The notes under the pieces are model-generated. The model ran no database searches. It saw only the letters and a list, made by a program, of their open reading frames with translations, and was not told the origin of the DNA. The position numbers were made by a program, and so were the translations under genes. This document shows positions 53,601-62,371 of a stretch of 64,000 nt of DNA, one piece after another. Origin of the DNA: Planctomycetales bacterium (GTDB lineage Bacteria > Planctomycetota > Planctomycetia > Isosphaerales > Isosphaeraceae). Within the stretch, counting starts at the first letter, position 1. Each line of letters begins with the position of its first letter. The stretch covers positions 62,001-126,000 of the forward strand of contig DAIDHB010000556.1 in NCBI GenBank assembly GCA_027452145.1. Direction: 5' to 3'.

Positions 53601-54365
53601 ATGAAGCTGATGGGAAAGACCGCCCTGGTGACGGGCGCCGCCCGCGGGATCGGCCGGGGCATCGCGCTGGAGCTCGCCCGCGCCGGGGCCGACGTCGCCG
53701 TCAACGACCGCGAGCGGACCGAGGCACTCGACTCCACGGTCGCCGAGATCCAGGCGATGGGCCGGCGCGCCGAACCCGTCGAGGGGGACGCCTTTGCCCG
53801 CCCGGCGTGCGAGGCCGTCGTCGACCGGGCGGTCGCCGCCCTGGGGCGAATCGACATATTCGTCAGCAACCCGGCGTTCAACCGACGCGGCGACTTCCTC
53901 GAATATGATCCCGCGACCTTCGCCCGGGTGATCGACGGCACGCTCATCGGCGGGTTCCACATGAGCCAGCTCGTCGCCCGGCACATGGTCGCGCGCGGCG
54001 GCGGCGGCAAGATCGTTTTTATCTCGAGCTGCCATGTGCATACGCCGTATGCGCGCAGCGTCGCCTACAACGCCGCCAAGGCCGGCCTGAACAACATGGC
54101 GTTCACGATTGCAGCCGAGTTATACAAACATCGGATCAACGTCAACGTGATCGAGCCCGGCTGGATCGACACGCCCGGCGAGCACGAGGTCTTCGGCGCC
54201 GACGCGATCGCCAGCGCTGGCCCGACGCTCCCCTGGGGCCGGCTCGGCACGCCCGCTGACATCGGCAAGGCCGCCGTGTTCCTCGCCTCGGATGACGCCG
54301 ACTACATCACCGGCACCGCCCTCGCCGTCGACGGCGGCATCTGGCTCCGCTCGGCCTGGGAGTAA
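53601..54365 (+). CDS. SDR-family oxidoreductase
   Basis: The 254-residue protein has TGAARGIG at residues 11-18, the position of NNAG as VSNPAF, catalytic Ser in FISSCHVH and Tyr-x3-Lys in AYNAAKAGLNN, and GTALAVDGGIW at the end. The loop NNAG changed to SNPA is unusual but seen in some SDRs. ATG 53601 fits the domain. Substrate cannot be told; glucose dehydrogenase-like enzymes look similar. Confidence 0.87.
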   Translation: MKLMGKTALVTGAARGIGRGIALELARAGADVAVNDRERTEALDSTVAEIQAMGRRAEPVEGDAFARPACEAVVDRAVAALGRIDIFVSNPAFNRRGDFLEYDPATFARVIDGTLIGGFHMSQLVARHMVARGGGGKIVFISSCHVHTPYARSVAYNAAKAGLNNMAFTIAAELYKHRINVNVIEPGWIDTPGEHEVFGADAIASAGPTLPWGRLGTPADIGKAAVFLASDDADYITGTALAVDGGIWLRSAWE

Positions 54366-54492
54366 TCCCGGCAACTGACGACCCGCCCCCCCTGCCCTGC
54401 CTTGCCGATCGCCCTCGCGTCGACTAGGATTCAGGAGAGCCACCGACTTTTGTCGTAGACGGCAATCCCCACGAATCGAGCCGAGCCCGACC

Positions 54493-55545
54493 ATGACCAT
54501 CATCGTGACGTGCGCGTGCGGCCGGCTGGTCGAATGCTCCGGGTCCGAGGGCGGCCATTGGATCCGGTGCCCGGCCTGCGGGCGCGAGCTGGAGATCCCC
54601 CGCATTGGGCCGCCGGCGGCGGGGCGCGAGCCGTCGGTCGACCGGCGCCCGCCTCTGATGGCTCCGGCGTCGGCCCCGACGCCGGTACCGGCGCCAACGA
54701 ACGCGAAGGCGATCGCGAGCCTCGGCCTGGGGCTGATTTTCTTCCTCGGATGCCTCAGCGGCCTGCCGGCGATCGTCATGGGGATCAAGGCCCTGCGCGA
54801 GCTGAGGGAATCGAAGCGGCCGGCCCGCGGCCGGGGGCTGGCGATCGCCGGGATCGCGCTGGGGGTGTTCAACTGCCTGCTCACGGTCGCCTTCATGATG
54901 CCGGCGGTCCGGTCATCCCGCGAGGCGGCCCGGCGGGCGCAGTGCACCAACAACATCAAGCAGATCGGCCTGGCGATGCACAATTACCTGGAGGACAACG
55001 GCTGCCTGCCGCCCGCCGCGATCACCGATAAGAACGGCCGCCCGCTGCTGAGCTGGCGGGTGCTGATCCTGCCCTACCTGGAGCAGAGACAACTCTTCAC
55101 CCAGTTCCGCCTGGACGAACCCTGGGACAGCCCCCATAACCGCGCCCTGCTCGAGCGGACGCCGAGCGTCTACCAGTGCCCCAGCGACCGCGAGCTGCCG
55201 CCCGGGATGACCGGATACCAGGTCGTGGTCGGACCGGACACGCCGTTCCCGCCCGACGGCCGGCCGGTGAAGATCGGCGAGATCACCGACGGCGCGTCGA
55301 ACACCCTGCTCGTCGGCGAGTCGCGCCACGTCGTCCCCTGGACGAAGCCCGAGGACCAGTCGCCCGGCACGATCCTGCTGCCCGACCGCGGACTCGGCAG
55401 CCACCACGGGTATCACAACAACGGCTTCAACGCCCTGTTCGTCGACGGCAGCGTGCTTTTCCTCAGGAGCACGATCGACCGCGGCGTGCTGGAGGCGCTC
55501 ACCACCCGCAACGGCAATGAGACCATCCAGAGGGATCAGTATTGA
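54493..55545 (+). CDS. DUF1559-family protein with N-terminal zinc ribbon
   Basis: The 350-residue protein has CACGRL and CPACGR (residues about 7-31), two hydrophobic helices (about 75-100 and 115-140) of the DUF4190 type, then the DUF1559 hallmark SREAARRAQCTNNIKQIGLAMHNYLEDNG, LLSWRVLILPYLEQRQLF, CPSD and DGASNTLLVGE. The usual type-IV pilin-like leader (FTLIELLVVI) of DUF1559 proteins is missing and replaced by the ribbon and helices. DUF1559 proteins are secreted pilin-like or peptidase-processed proteins in planctomycetes; function unknown. Confidence 0.87.
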   Translation: MTIIVTCACGRLVECSGSEGGHWIRCPACGRELEIPRIGPPAAGREPSVDRRPPLMAPASAPTPVPAPTNAKAIASLGLGLIFFLGCLSGLPAIVMGIKALRELRESKRPARGRGLAIAGIALGVFNCLLTVAFMMPAVRSSREAARRAQCTNNIKQIGLAMHNYLEDNGCLPPAAITDKNGRPLLSWRVLILPYLEQRQLFTQFRLDEPWDSPHNRALLERTPSVYQCPSDRELPPGMTGYQVVVGPDTPFPPDGRPVKIGEITDGASNTLLVGESRHVVPWTKPEDQSPGTILLPDRGLGSHHGYHNNGFNALFVDGSVLFLRSTIDRGVLEALTTRNGNETIQRDQY

Positions 55546-55587
55546 TGGAGCGAGAATCGGGGCGAGGCGGCCGTGCGACGTCGGCGC

Positions 55588-55660
55588 CAGGCCATCGGCG
55601 ACGTGATTCGCCGGGTCATGCCTGAAGAACGCACCCGGAGACCGACGTCGCCGGTTCGCC
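55588..55660. repeat. Diverged copy of the 29-bp-arm palindrome
   Basis: CGGCGACGTGATTCGCCGGGT (55595-55615, left) and ACCCGGAGACCGACGTCGCC with GGTTCGCC (55633-55660, right) resemble the arms at 36814-36892 but have several mismatches. Confidence 0.7.
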
Positions 55661-55670
55661 TTACCCGCCC

Positions 55671-56552
55671 CTAACCTCTATTCTCCGCGGTGCTCCACGC
55701 CAGGTGGTTCAGGCAGGTCACGGTGAAATCGGCGTTGTCGAGCAGGTACCCGGGCGAATCCGGGGCGACCAGGCGCAGGAACTCGTCGCGGATCTCGGGC
55801 GAGCCGGCAAGATGGGGCGTGGCCTTGTCGCGGAGGTCGGCGAGATAGCCGGCGAAATAGGCCCGGTCATCCGGACCGAGCGGGGCCTGGCGGTCGATGG
55901 TCCAGGTTTTGTGCCGACAGGAGGTGAGCCCGGCGGCGCGGAAGACCGTGCGCAGATGCCGGCCGACGTAGAACTTCTGCGGCTTCTTCGAGAGCTCCGA
56001 AAGCGCCTTCAGCTCCGCGTCGCGCAGGGCCAGCTCGACCTCGACGGGCCAGGGCATCAGCACATGATGCAGCTCGTCGTTTTCGAACACGGCGACGACC
56101 CCGCCGGGCCTCGCGGCGCGTTCCATCCGCCGCAGGGCCTCGACCGGGTCGGGCAGGCTGTAGAGGCTCTGCGCGCACCAGACCAGGTCGAACCCATCAT
56201 CGGGGATCGGCAGGTGCCGCAAATCGCCCTGGGCGAACGTCACGCGGTCGGCGACGCCGCCCTCCTCGACCTCGCGCCGGGCGAGGTCCAGAAACGCGGG
56301 CGAGAGGTCCACAGCGAGGACCTTCCCCTGCGGCCCGACATGCTCGGCCAGCCACCGCGAGTACACGCCGTCGCCGCAGGCCAGGTCGAGTACCCGGTCG
56401 CCCGGGCGCACGGGCAGGCGGTCGAACAGCTCGCGCAGCTCGTGCGCGAAGGCGCGGTGATAGGCCGTCAGGGTCGCGGCATACGCGGGCAATTTGTCGT
56501 GTTGAGATCTGGATGCGGATGTCGGCTGCGGCTGCGTTTCGGCGATGGCCAC
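55671..56552 (-). CDS. Class I SAM-dependent methyltransferase
   Basis: The 293-residue protein has the AdoMet motif VLDLACGDGVYSRWL, AVDLSPAFLDLAR, FAQGDLRHLPIPDDGFDLVW, as in Methyltransf_11/25. The GTG at 56552 is preferred because GGGAGGGACC lies just upstream; the ATG at 56585 has no ribosome binding site. Substrate unknown; demethylmenaquinone or small-molecule methyltransferases look alike. Preceded upstream (on the same strand) by the beta-helix gene. Confidence 0.85.
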   Translation of the reverse strand: MAIAETQPQPTSASRSQHDKLPAYAATLTAYHRAFAHELRELFDRLPVRPGDRVLDLACGDGVYSRWLAEHVGPQGKVLAVDLSPAFLDLARREVEEGGVADRVTFAQGDLRHLPIPDDGFDLVWCAQSLYSLPDPVEALRRMERAARPGGVVAVFENDELHHVLMPWPVEVELALRDAELKALSELSKKPQKFYVGRHLRTVFRAAGLTSCRHKTWTIDRQAPLGPDDRAYFAGYLADLRDKATPHLAGSPEIRDEFLRLVAPDSPGYLLDNADFTVTCLNHLAWSTAENRG

Positions 56553-56664
56553 GCTGGTCCCTCCCGTTGAGTTGATCCGACTCATCGGAAGGCAATCGGC
56601 GTACCGCGACGCGCGGGGGCATCGAGGAACTCTCCCCGAGCCCCGCGCCCCCGCGCGTCGGCCG

Positions 56665-56703
56665 AACGGACCGCCCCCGGAGCCCTGAAGGGGACGGTCC
56701 GTT
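56665..56703. terminator. Hairpin downstream of the beta-helix gene
   Basis: AACGGACCGCCCCC faces GGGGACGGTCCGTT with one mismatch. It lies just after the beta-helix stop on the minus strand and fits a terminator. Confidence 0.6.
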
Positions 56704-56709
56704 GGTTCG

Positions 56710-58647
56710 TCACCCGTTGGTGTACTTCCCGTAGATGTTATCGCCGTCGGTGGAGGCTTGGTTGGCAACCACCCGGGTGTTCCTGAGCGTCACCGCGCCG
56801 GTGCCGATGTAAAGGCCGCCGCCATCGCCCTTACCGCCGCCCGATCCGCCCACGGCCGAATTCAGGGTGATGAGCATGTCGGTCAGCGACGCGCTGGCCC
56901 CGCTGCCCGAGACGAACACGCCGCCGCCGGCGCCGAAGCCGCCGCCCGATCCGCCGACGGCCGTGTTGAGCAGGACGGTGACGCCAGAGGCCTGGAGCTT
57001 CGAGCCATTGAAGATCCCGCCGCCCTGCGCGATGCCGCCCACGGCGCCGTTCGAGCCGTCGCCGCCGAGCGCCGCGTTGCCCGCGATCGTGCCGCCGGTG
57101 ATCGTGAGCGTCGAGCCGATGGCGTTCAGGATCGCGCCGCCCCAGGCGGAGCCGGCGTAGCCGCCCGCCTGCGCCGAGGAGCCGCCGATGGCCCGGTTGC
57201 CGAGGAAGGTGGAATCGGTCACGGTGGCCGTGGCGCCGAACTGGTTGACCAGTCCGCCGCCGGCGCCGAAGCCGCCGTAGGGATCGCTCGACGAGGCGGC
57301 GCCCCCGATGGCGCTGTTATTCATCACCAGGCTGTCCGCCAGGGACAGGACCGAATCGCCCTGGTTGAGGATGGCCCCGCCGACGCTCAAGCCGCCCGCG
57401 ACCCGCACGATCGCCTGATTGCCGGCGAAGGTGCTGTCGGAGATCGCCAGGGCGCCGCCGTATCCCTGGAGCTCGATCGCGCCACCGCTTGCGGGGGAGC
57501 CCGCGGCCGACGTGGACGCCGGCAAGATCGCCTGATTGCCGGTGAAGGTGCTGTCGGTGATGGTGCCCTTCGCCAACTGGTTCAGGTCGAGGGCGCCGCC
57601 CCCCGCGCCGGAGACGGAGCTCGCGGTGTTGTTAACGAATCGGGTGTGGCTGATCGAGATGGTTGCGCCCGGATCGGTATAAATCGCTCCGCCGCCGACG
57701 CCGCCGCCATCCGGTGCCAGCGCCTGGTTGCCGCTGAAGGTGCTGTCGGTGATCATCAGGACGCTCGAAGCCGACGGCGACGAGAACCCCATGTGGATGG
57801 CCCCGCCCAGCGATAGAGTGCTCGAGGCCGTGTTGTTGGCGAGGACGCTGCCGCTGATCGTGACATTCGCCCCATCGGATTCAATCCCGGCACCGAGCGC
57901 CTGGCCGGCCGAGATGGTGTTGCCCAAGATCGAGCTGTCGGTGACCGTGAGCGTCGGCATGGAAGAGACGCCGAAGCCGTCGATGTAGACGCCGCCGTTG
58001 TTGTTGCTGACGGTGCTGTCGGTCACGCTCAGGTCGTGGCCGAAGTCGAAGATCCCGCCGCCCTGGTTGCCCGTGGTCGAGTTGTCGGAGATGGAGCTGT
58101 CGGTGATCGACAGCGCGCCGATGGTGAGAATCCCGCCGGCGCCGTAGGCACCCGTCCCGACCGAGTTCCCGGTGACGACGACATGGTCGAGCGAGAGCGT
58201 GCCGTAACTGGTGATCCCGCCGCCGCCGAAGCTCCCCGATGTGGCCACGTTGCCCCCGGTGATCGTCAGGCCCGAGATGGTCGCCTCGACACCCTGGGCG
58301 ATCATGAAGTCGCTCGACTTGCCGCCGCCGTTGATGGTGACGTTGCTCGCGCCAGGCCCCTGGACGTCGACGCTCGTGCCCACCGAGAGCGGGCCGGCTG
58401 TCAGCGTGATCGTGCCGTACGCCTTCGGCGCGAAGTCGATCGTGTCGCCGGCCTGGGCGATCCCCAGCTCGTAGCGCAGCGAGCCCGTGCCGCTGTCGTC
58501 GTCATTGGTGACGGTCAGCGTGCTGAGCAGGGCGCGGGTCTCGAGCGGCACCACGACGGGGGCGAACCGCTGGCGCGGCCGCCGGCCGCGCCGGGAATGG
58601 CTCGAGGATCGGTCAGGCGACGACGATCGAGAGTTCTGTGCAGGCAT
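56710..58647 (-). CDS. Exported right-handed beta-helix protein with LExRxLLS-like motif
   Basis: The 645-residue protein has a basic N-terminus and VVVPLETRALLSTLTVTND, the third LExRxLLS variant in the window. After residue 90 the chain is a long series of GGG-rich beta turns (TISGLTITGG, SITDSSISDNSTTGNQGGGIF, and many ITDSTFxGNQA units), a right-handed beta-helix or polymorphic outer-membrane type repeat. It is probably a cell-surface or matrix adhesin. ATG 58647 follows CAGGGAG. No C-terminal autotransporter barrel is present. Confidence 0.83.
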   Translation of the reverse strand: MPAQNSRSSSPDRSSSHSRRGRRPRQRFAPVVVPLETRALLSTLTVTNDDDSGTGSLRYELGIAQAGDTIDFAPKAYGTITLTAGPLSVGTSVDVQGPGASNVTINGGGKSSDFMIAQGVEATISGLTITGGNVATSGSFGGGGITSYGTLSLDHVVVTGNSVGTGAYGAGGILTIGALSITDSSISDNSTTGNQGGGIFDFGHDLSVTDSTVSNNNGGVYIDGFGVSSMPTLTVTDSSILGNTISAGQALGAGIESDGANVTISGSVLANNTASSTLSLGGAIHMGFSSPSASSVLMITDSTFSGNQALAPDGGGVGGGAIYTDPGATISISHTRFVNNTASSVSGAGGGALDLNQLAKGTITDSTFTGNQAILPASTSAAGSPASGGAIELQGYGGALAISDSTFAGNQAIVRVAGGLSVGGAILNQGDSVLSLADSLVMNNSAIGGAASSSDPYGGFGAGGGLVNQFGATATVTDSTFLGNRAIGGSSAQAGGYAGSAWGGAILNAIGSTLTITGGTIAGNAALGGDGSNGAVGGIAQGGGIFNGSKLQASGVTVLLNTAVGGSGGGFGAGGGVFVSGSGASASLTDMLITLNSAVGGSGGGKGDGGGLYIGTGAVTLRNTRVVANQASTDGDNIYGKYTNG

Positions 58648-59165
58648 CAGGTCATGACTCCCTGTTGAGACACGATGAGGAACCGATCACGGAGCGGCCG
58701 CGGGGGCTGCCCGGACAGGCCAGGCGCGCACAGCGACCGGACCCGCGGCCTGCGGGGAACGGCCGTGCCGGCGCGGTCGGCGCGCACGACGATCAGGAGG
58801 CTGGGACGATACGATCAGGAATCTGCGACGGGTGAACCTTCAGGCCCTGTTGCCTCACGTAGGTCAGGCTTTCCAGCCTGACGGTTCAGACGCATCTCAC
58901 GTAGGTCAGGCTTTCCAGCCTGACGGTTCAGACGCATCAGGATGGAGAGCCTGAACGACTTCATGCCGCCGCGATAAAAGCGGCCGCTCTCCGGTAGAGG
59001 CGCCCTGGCCTCGCGAGCGGGGCGCCGATTTTTTCGGATGACGTGCGACCATCGGCGACCCATCGCCGGGCGCCGGCAGGCTCGCCGACAGATGCCACTC
59101 GTGCTATCATCCGGGCCATCCACCATGGCGATCCACGGGGACCGATCGGAAGGAGGATGGCATCG
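58648..59165. other. Intergenic region with a duplicated palindromic repeat
   Basis: This stretch of about 520 bp holds the repeat at 58854-58957 and no gene. Divergent promoters for the beta-helix and the Ig-like genes must be here. Confidence 0.45.
58854..58957. repeat. Two exact 42-bp direct repeats of CTCACGTAGGTCAGGCTTTC
   Basis: Units at 58854-58895 and 58896-58937 are identical, each with AGGCTTTCCAGCCTGACGGT. A shortened inverted end (GATGGAGAGCCTGAACGA) follows. Confidence 0.88.
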
Positions 59166-61799
59166 ATGCGCACGACGTTCCTCGCGATGGCGGCCACGCT
59201 GGCCATCGCGACCGACGCGGCCGGCGCCCCCCGCCAGCAGGCTCCGCGAGATCCGAAGGCGGACCTTCGGCCCGTCACGCTGGTCGTCCTCGACCGCGCG
59301 AGCCGGGCGCCCATCGGCGAGTTCGATTACCAGTTCTTCTACGAGGCGCCGGGGCTGAAGGGTCCCGCGAACCGCGAGGCGTGGATCCCCGTCCGGTCGC
59401 CCGCGGGCACCGTGGAGATCCAGGCGCCGGGCTCGTGCCGGCTGGTGGTGCGCGTCCGGTCGCCCGACTACATCCGCGATCCGTTCGAGCAGGAGGCCCT
59501 CATCCGGTCCGCCGATCGGCCCCGGCGCGTCGAGTTCGCGCTGCGCCGCGGGATCACCCTGAGGGGGACGGTGCGCGACGCGCGCACGAGGGCGCCGATC
59601 GCCGGGGCGACGGTCACCCCGCATCGCGAGCGATTCAACCTGATGCCCGACGAGGACAAGCAGGTCAAAACCGGCATCGACGGGCGCTACGAAATCCGCG
59701 GAGTCGATCCCGAGCTGGGCGTCGAGGTGGACCATCCCGATTACGTGCGCGGCGGGCACGTTCGCGAGGGCAAGATCACCGGCGCCGTTCATGACATCCT
59801 CGTCGAGCCCGGTCGCGTAGTCGAAATGACGGTCGTCGACACCGAGGGGAAGCCGCTGGAGGGCGCGTCGGTCGTGGGTCTCACTGGTGCCCCGGCGACG
59901 TCGGGAAAGGATGGGAGGCTGGTCGTCCGGAGGCTCGGGTTCTTCCTCAGCCTGACGATCCACAGGGACGGGTACATCGACCGGGAGCTCAGGGAAGAGG
60001 ACGTCGACTCGCCGTCGAGGCCCGGCGGGACCGTGGTGGTGCTGGAGCCCGCGCTCCCCCTGAAGGGACGAGTCGTCGGGCCCGACGGCCGGCCAGTTGA
60101 GTCGTTCGCCGTGGCGGCGGGACCAGGCCGGTTGCCGCCGGAATCCGACTGCGTCCGCCGCAAGGTCCGCGACCGCGACGGCCGCTTCACGCTGGGCCTG
60201 TCGAAGGAGGGTACGTGGTGGGTCGGCGTCGCGGCCGACGGGTTCGCGGGGTGGGAGGGCTGGATCGAGTTCCGACGCGACGGCCGGCCGATGGAGATCC
60301 GCCTCGAACCGGGCGCCGCGGTGACGGCGAGGATCGGGGTCCCCGAGGCCCTGCGAAAGCACGTCGAGGCGCGGCTCGTCCCCCGCCGCGAGCCGTCGCG
60401 CGACGAGACCTCCGTACCCTTCCATCCGCTCGCCGCAGAGCTGTTCGCCCGCGAGGCGGCCCCTGCTGCCGACGGCATCCTGCGGTTCGAGCACCTGCGT
60501 GCCGACAGGTATCGCCTGACCCTGATCGGCAAGAGCATCCCCACGACCGAGCAGATGCTCGACGTGCCCGCCGCCGGGATGGACATCGGGACGATCCCCC
60601 TCGGCGTCACGACGCCGATGGCGAGAGGCCGCGTCGCGGGACGAATCTGGCACCCCGAAGGCGAGCCCTGGGCGTTCGCCAGGGGTTATGTCGCAGGACT
60701 TCGTCGGGATCAGACGGCCGATCCCGACGGCCCCTGGAAGTTCTGGTTCGTCGCCGACGAGGATGGCCGGTTCGCGGTCGACGGGGTGCCGGTGGGCGAG
60801 GCTGTTGTCGGTGTTCCAGAGGCGTTCTTCGATGTGATCGAGACCCACTCCTGGAGGATCGTCGTCGCCGAGGGGCAGACGACCCGGGTCCACGGCTTCG
60901 AGCCCGACGCTCATCGCCGGTTCACGCTGGATTTCGCCATCGGAGACGGGTCGAAGGCGCAATATGAGTCGGGCACGGGCCTGGGCGCCGCGCGGAAGGT
61001 CGACAACATGACGACCCGCGAGCCGATGTTCCGGGTCGAGCTGGTGCCGCTGTCGAAGGGACCGCTGTCATTCGCCGAGCCGGACTGGGTCCAGCTCGAC
61101 GCGGCGCAGGCGATCGTGCTGCCCGATGTCGGGCCCGGCACGTATCGTCTGCGGCTTTATGACTGGCTCGGCCGGACGGACCTCGACAGCGGCCCACTGT
61201 TCGACGGCGAGGTCATCGTGCCGGCTGGCGGGAACGGCAAGGTGCGGATTCCCCTGGGCGGCGGCTGCATCACGGGCAAGGTGCCGGCGCCTCGGCGGAA
61301 CTTTGACCGGCCCATCGAGGCGACCGCGGTGCCGCGCGAGGGCCACGGCCCGCCGAGGCGGGCGCGGTGCGACGACGACGGGAACTTTTGCGTTCGCTAC
61401 ATCACGCCGGGCCGGTACACGCTGTTCGTGCACGACCCGGAGGCGGGCTATTGCCGGATCGATGACGTGAACGTGCCGGCGGGCGTGGTGGATGTCGCCG
61501 CGCGGACATTCGTACGAGGCGCGGCGATCCGCGGCGAGATCCGCTTCGCGAGGCCGACGCGCGTGCCGACCGCGGTGGTCGCCACCGATGCGTCGGGCGC
61601 GACGGTCCGCCAGGAATTCCCGTCGTGGTCGAGCTGCGATCGGATCGAGCTGATGGGGCTCTGGCCGGGACGCTGGACCGTCTCGGCGCTCGGCGGCGAC
61701 GAGGTCCTTGCGAGCGGGCAGGTCGCCGTGTCGGCGTCGGGCACGGTCTCGCTGACCCTCACGGCCGGCGCCGGGGCGAGCAGCGGCGAAGGGAGGTAG
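59166..61799 (+). CDS. Exported carboxypeptidase-regulatory-like/Ig-like protein
   Basis: The 877-residue product (ATG 59166 preferred over 59157 because AGGAGG lies at 59151-59156) has a signal peptide (TFLAMAATLAIATDAAGA). The chain is a string of beta-sandwich domains: TLRGTVRDARTRAPIAGATVTP, VVEMTVVDTEGKPLEGASVVGL, PLKGRVVGPDGRPVESFAVA, with DGRY or GRFT ends, the CarboxypepD_reg pattern. No catalytic domain is visible. It is probably a surface or periplasmic structural or binding protein. Confidence 0.8.
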   Translation: MRTTFLAMAATLAIATDAAGAPRQQAPRDPKADLRPVTLVVLDRASRAPIGEFDYQFFYEAPGLKGPANREAWIPVRSPAGTVEIQAPGSCRLVVRVRSPDYIRDPFEQEALIRSADRPRRVEFALRRGITLRGTVRDARTRAPIAGATVTPHRERFNLMPDEDKQVKTGIDGRYEIRGVDPELGVEVDHPDYVRGGHVREGKITGAVHDILVEPGRVVEMTVVDTEGKPLEGASVVGLTGAPATSGKDGRLVVRRLGFFLSLTIHRDGYIDRELREEDVDSPSRPGGTVVVLEPALPLKGRVVGPDGRPVESFAVAAGPGRLPPESDCVRRKVRDRDGRFTLGLSKEGTWWVGVAADGFAGWEGWIEFRRDGRPMEIRLEPGAAVTARIGVPEALRKHVEARLVPRREPSRDETSVPFHPLAAELFAREAAPAADGILRFEHLRADRYRLTLIGKSIPTTEQMLDVPAAGMDIGTIPLGVTTPMARGRVAGRIWHPEGEPWAFARGYVAGLRRDQTADPDGPWKFWFVADEDGRFAVDGVPVGEAVVGVPEAFFDVIETHSWRIVVAEGQTTRVHGFEPDAHRRFTLDFAIGDGSKAQYESGTGLGAARKVDNMTTREPMFRVELVPLSKGPLSFAEPDWVQLDAAQAIVLPDVGPGTYRLRLYDWLGRTDLDSGPLFDGEVIVPAGGNGKVRIPLGGGCITGKVPAPRRNFDRPIEATAVPREGHGPPRRARCDDDGNFCVRYITPGRYTLFVHDPEAGYCRIDDVNVPAGVVDVAARTFVRGAAIRGEIRFARPTRVPTAVVATDASGATVRQEFPSWSSCDRIELMGLWPGRWTVSALGGDEVLASGQVAVSASGTVSLTLTAGAGASSGEGR

Positions 61800-62371
61800 G
61801 GCCCGCGGCGAAGCGAGGTAGGGCCCGCCGCGACACTCAACGACCGCGGCCCCAGCCGCCGGCCGATCCGGGTTGTCTGGTAGGGTAGGAGGCGGCTCCG
61901 TCCGCCGATCTTCGCTTTCCCTCTTGCGTGGACCCATTTCGCAGGCTCGTCACGACGACCGGCCGAATCGAGTTCACCTGCGTTACCGATTGAACAATTA
62001 CCTTCGGTTGCTCTCCGTCCCGCCTCGCGGCGACGCAGTTACCTTCGATCACGAGATGCCAGAACATCCCGACAGGGACTTGCACCCTGATGATTCGATG
62101 CAATTCCAGTCGCACAAGGAGGCGGCTCCGTCCGCCGAACCCGTCCGACCCGTCCGCCGAACCCGCCCGCCCGGGTGCGAACCGGTCCCTTCCGCCCGGG
62201 TCGGGGGGCGGACCCACCTCCTGGACAGGACCCTGGCGCGTGAGTGGCCTTGTCGAATAACGCGGGTCAGAGTACCTTGACGCTGGCGTGTTCTGGGGCG
62301 CCCGGGCCGTCCCGCCTCAAGGATGAAGGCGGGCCTCGCGCGGGCCGGCCGGCCTGGTTTGGGAGGTCAGG
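61800..62371. other. Region without a confirmed gene
   Basis: GAGGTAGGGCCCGCGGCGAA is partly repeated just after the stop codon (61795-61835). A less GC-rich part (about 61910-62115) has open frames on both strands with no recognised motif, possibly a gene remnant. The last part leads to rfbB. Confidence 0.45.

Noticed and set aside
50762..54010. Minus-strand open frame of 1082 codons
   Set aside because: It is opposite the kinase-TPR gene and part of the SDR gene; the periodicity comes from the TPR repeats read backwards.
61873..62280. Possible small gene before rfbB
   Set aside because: Frames on both strands are open but show no motif and no ribosome binding site; kept only as a possible remnant.
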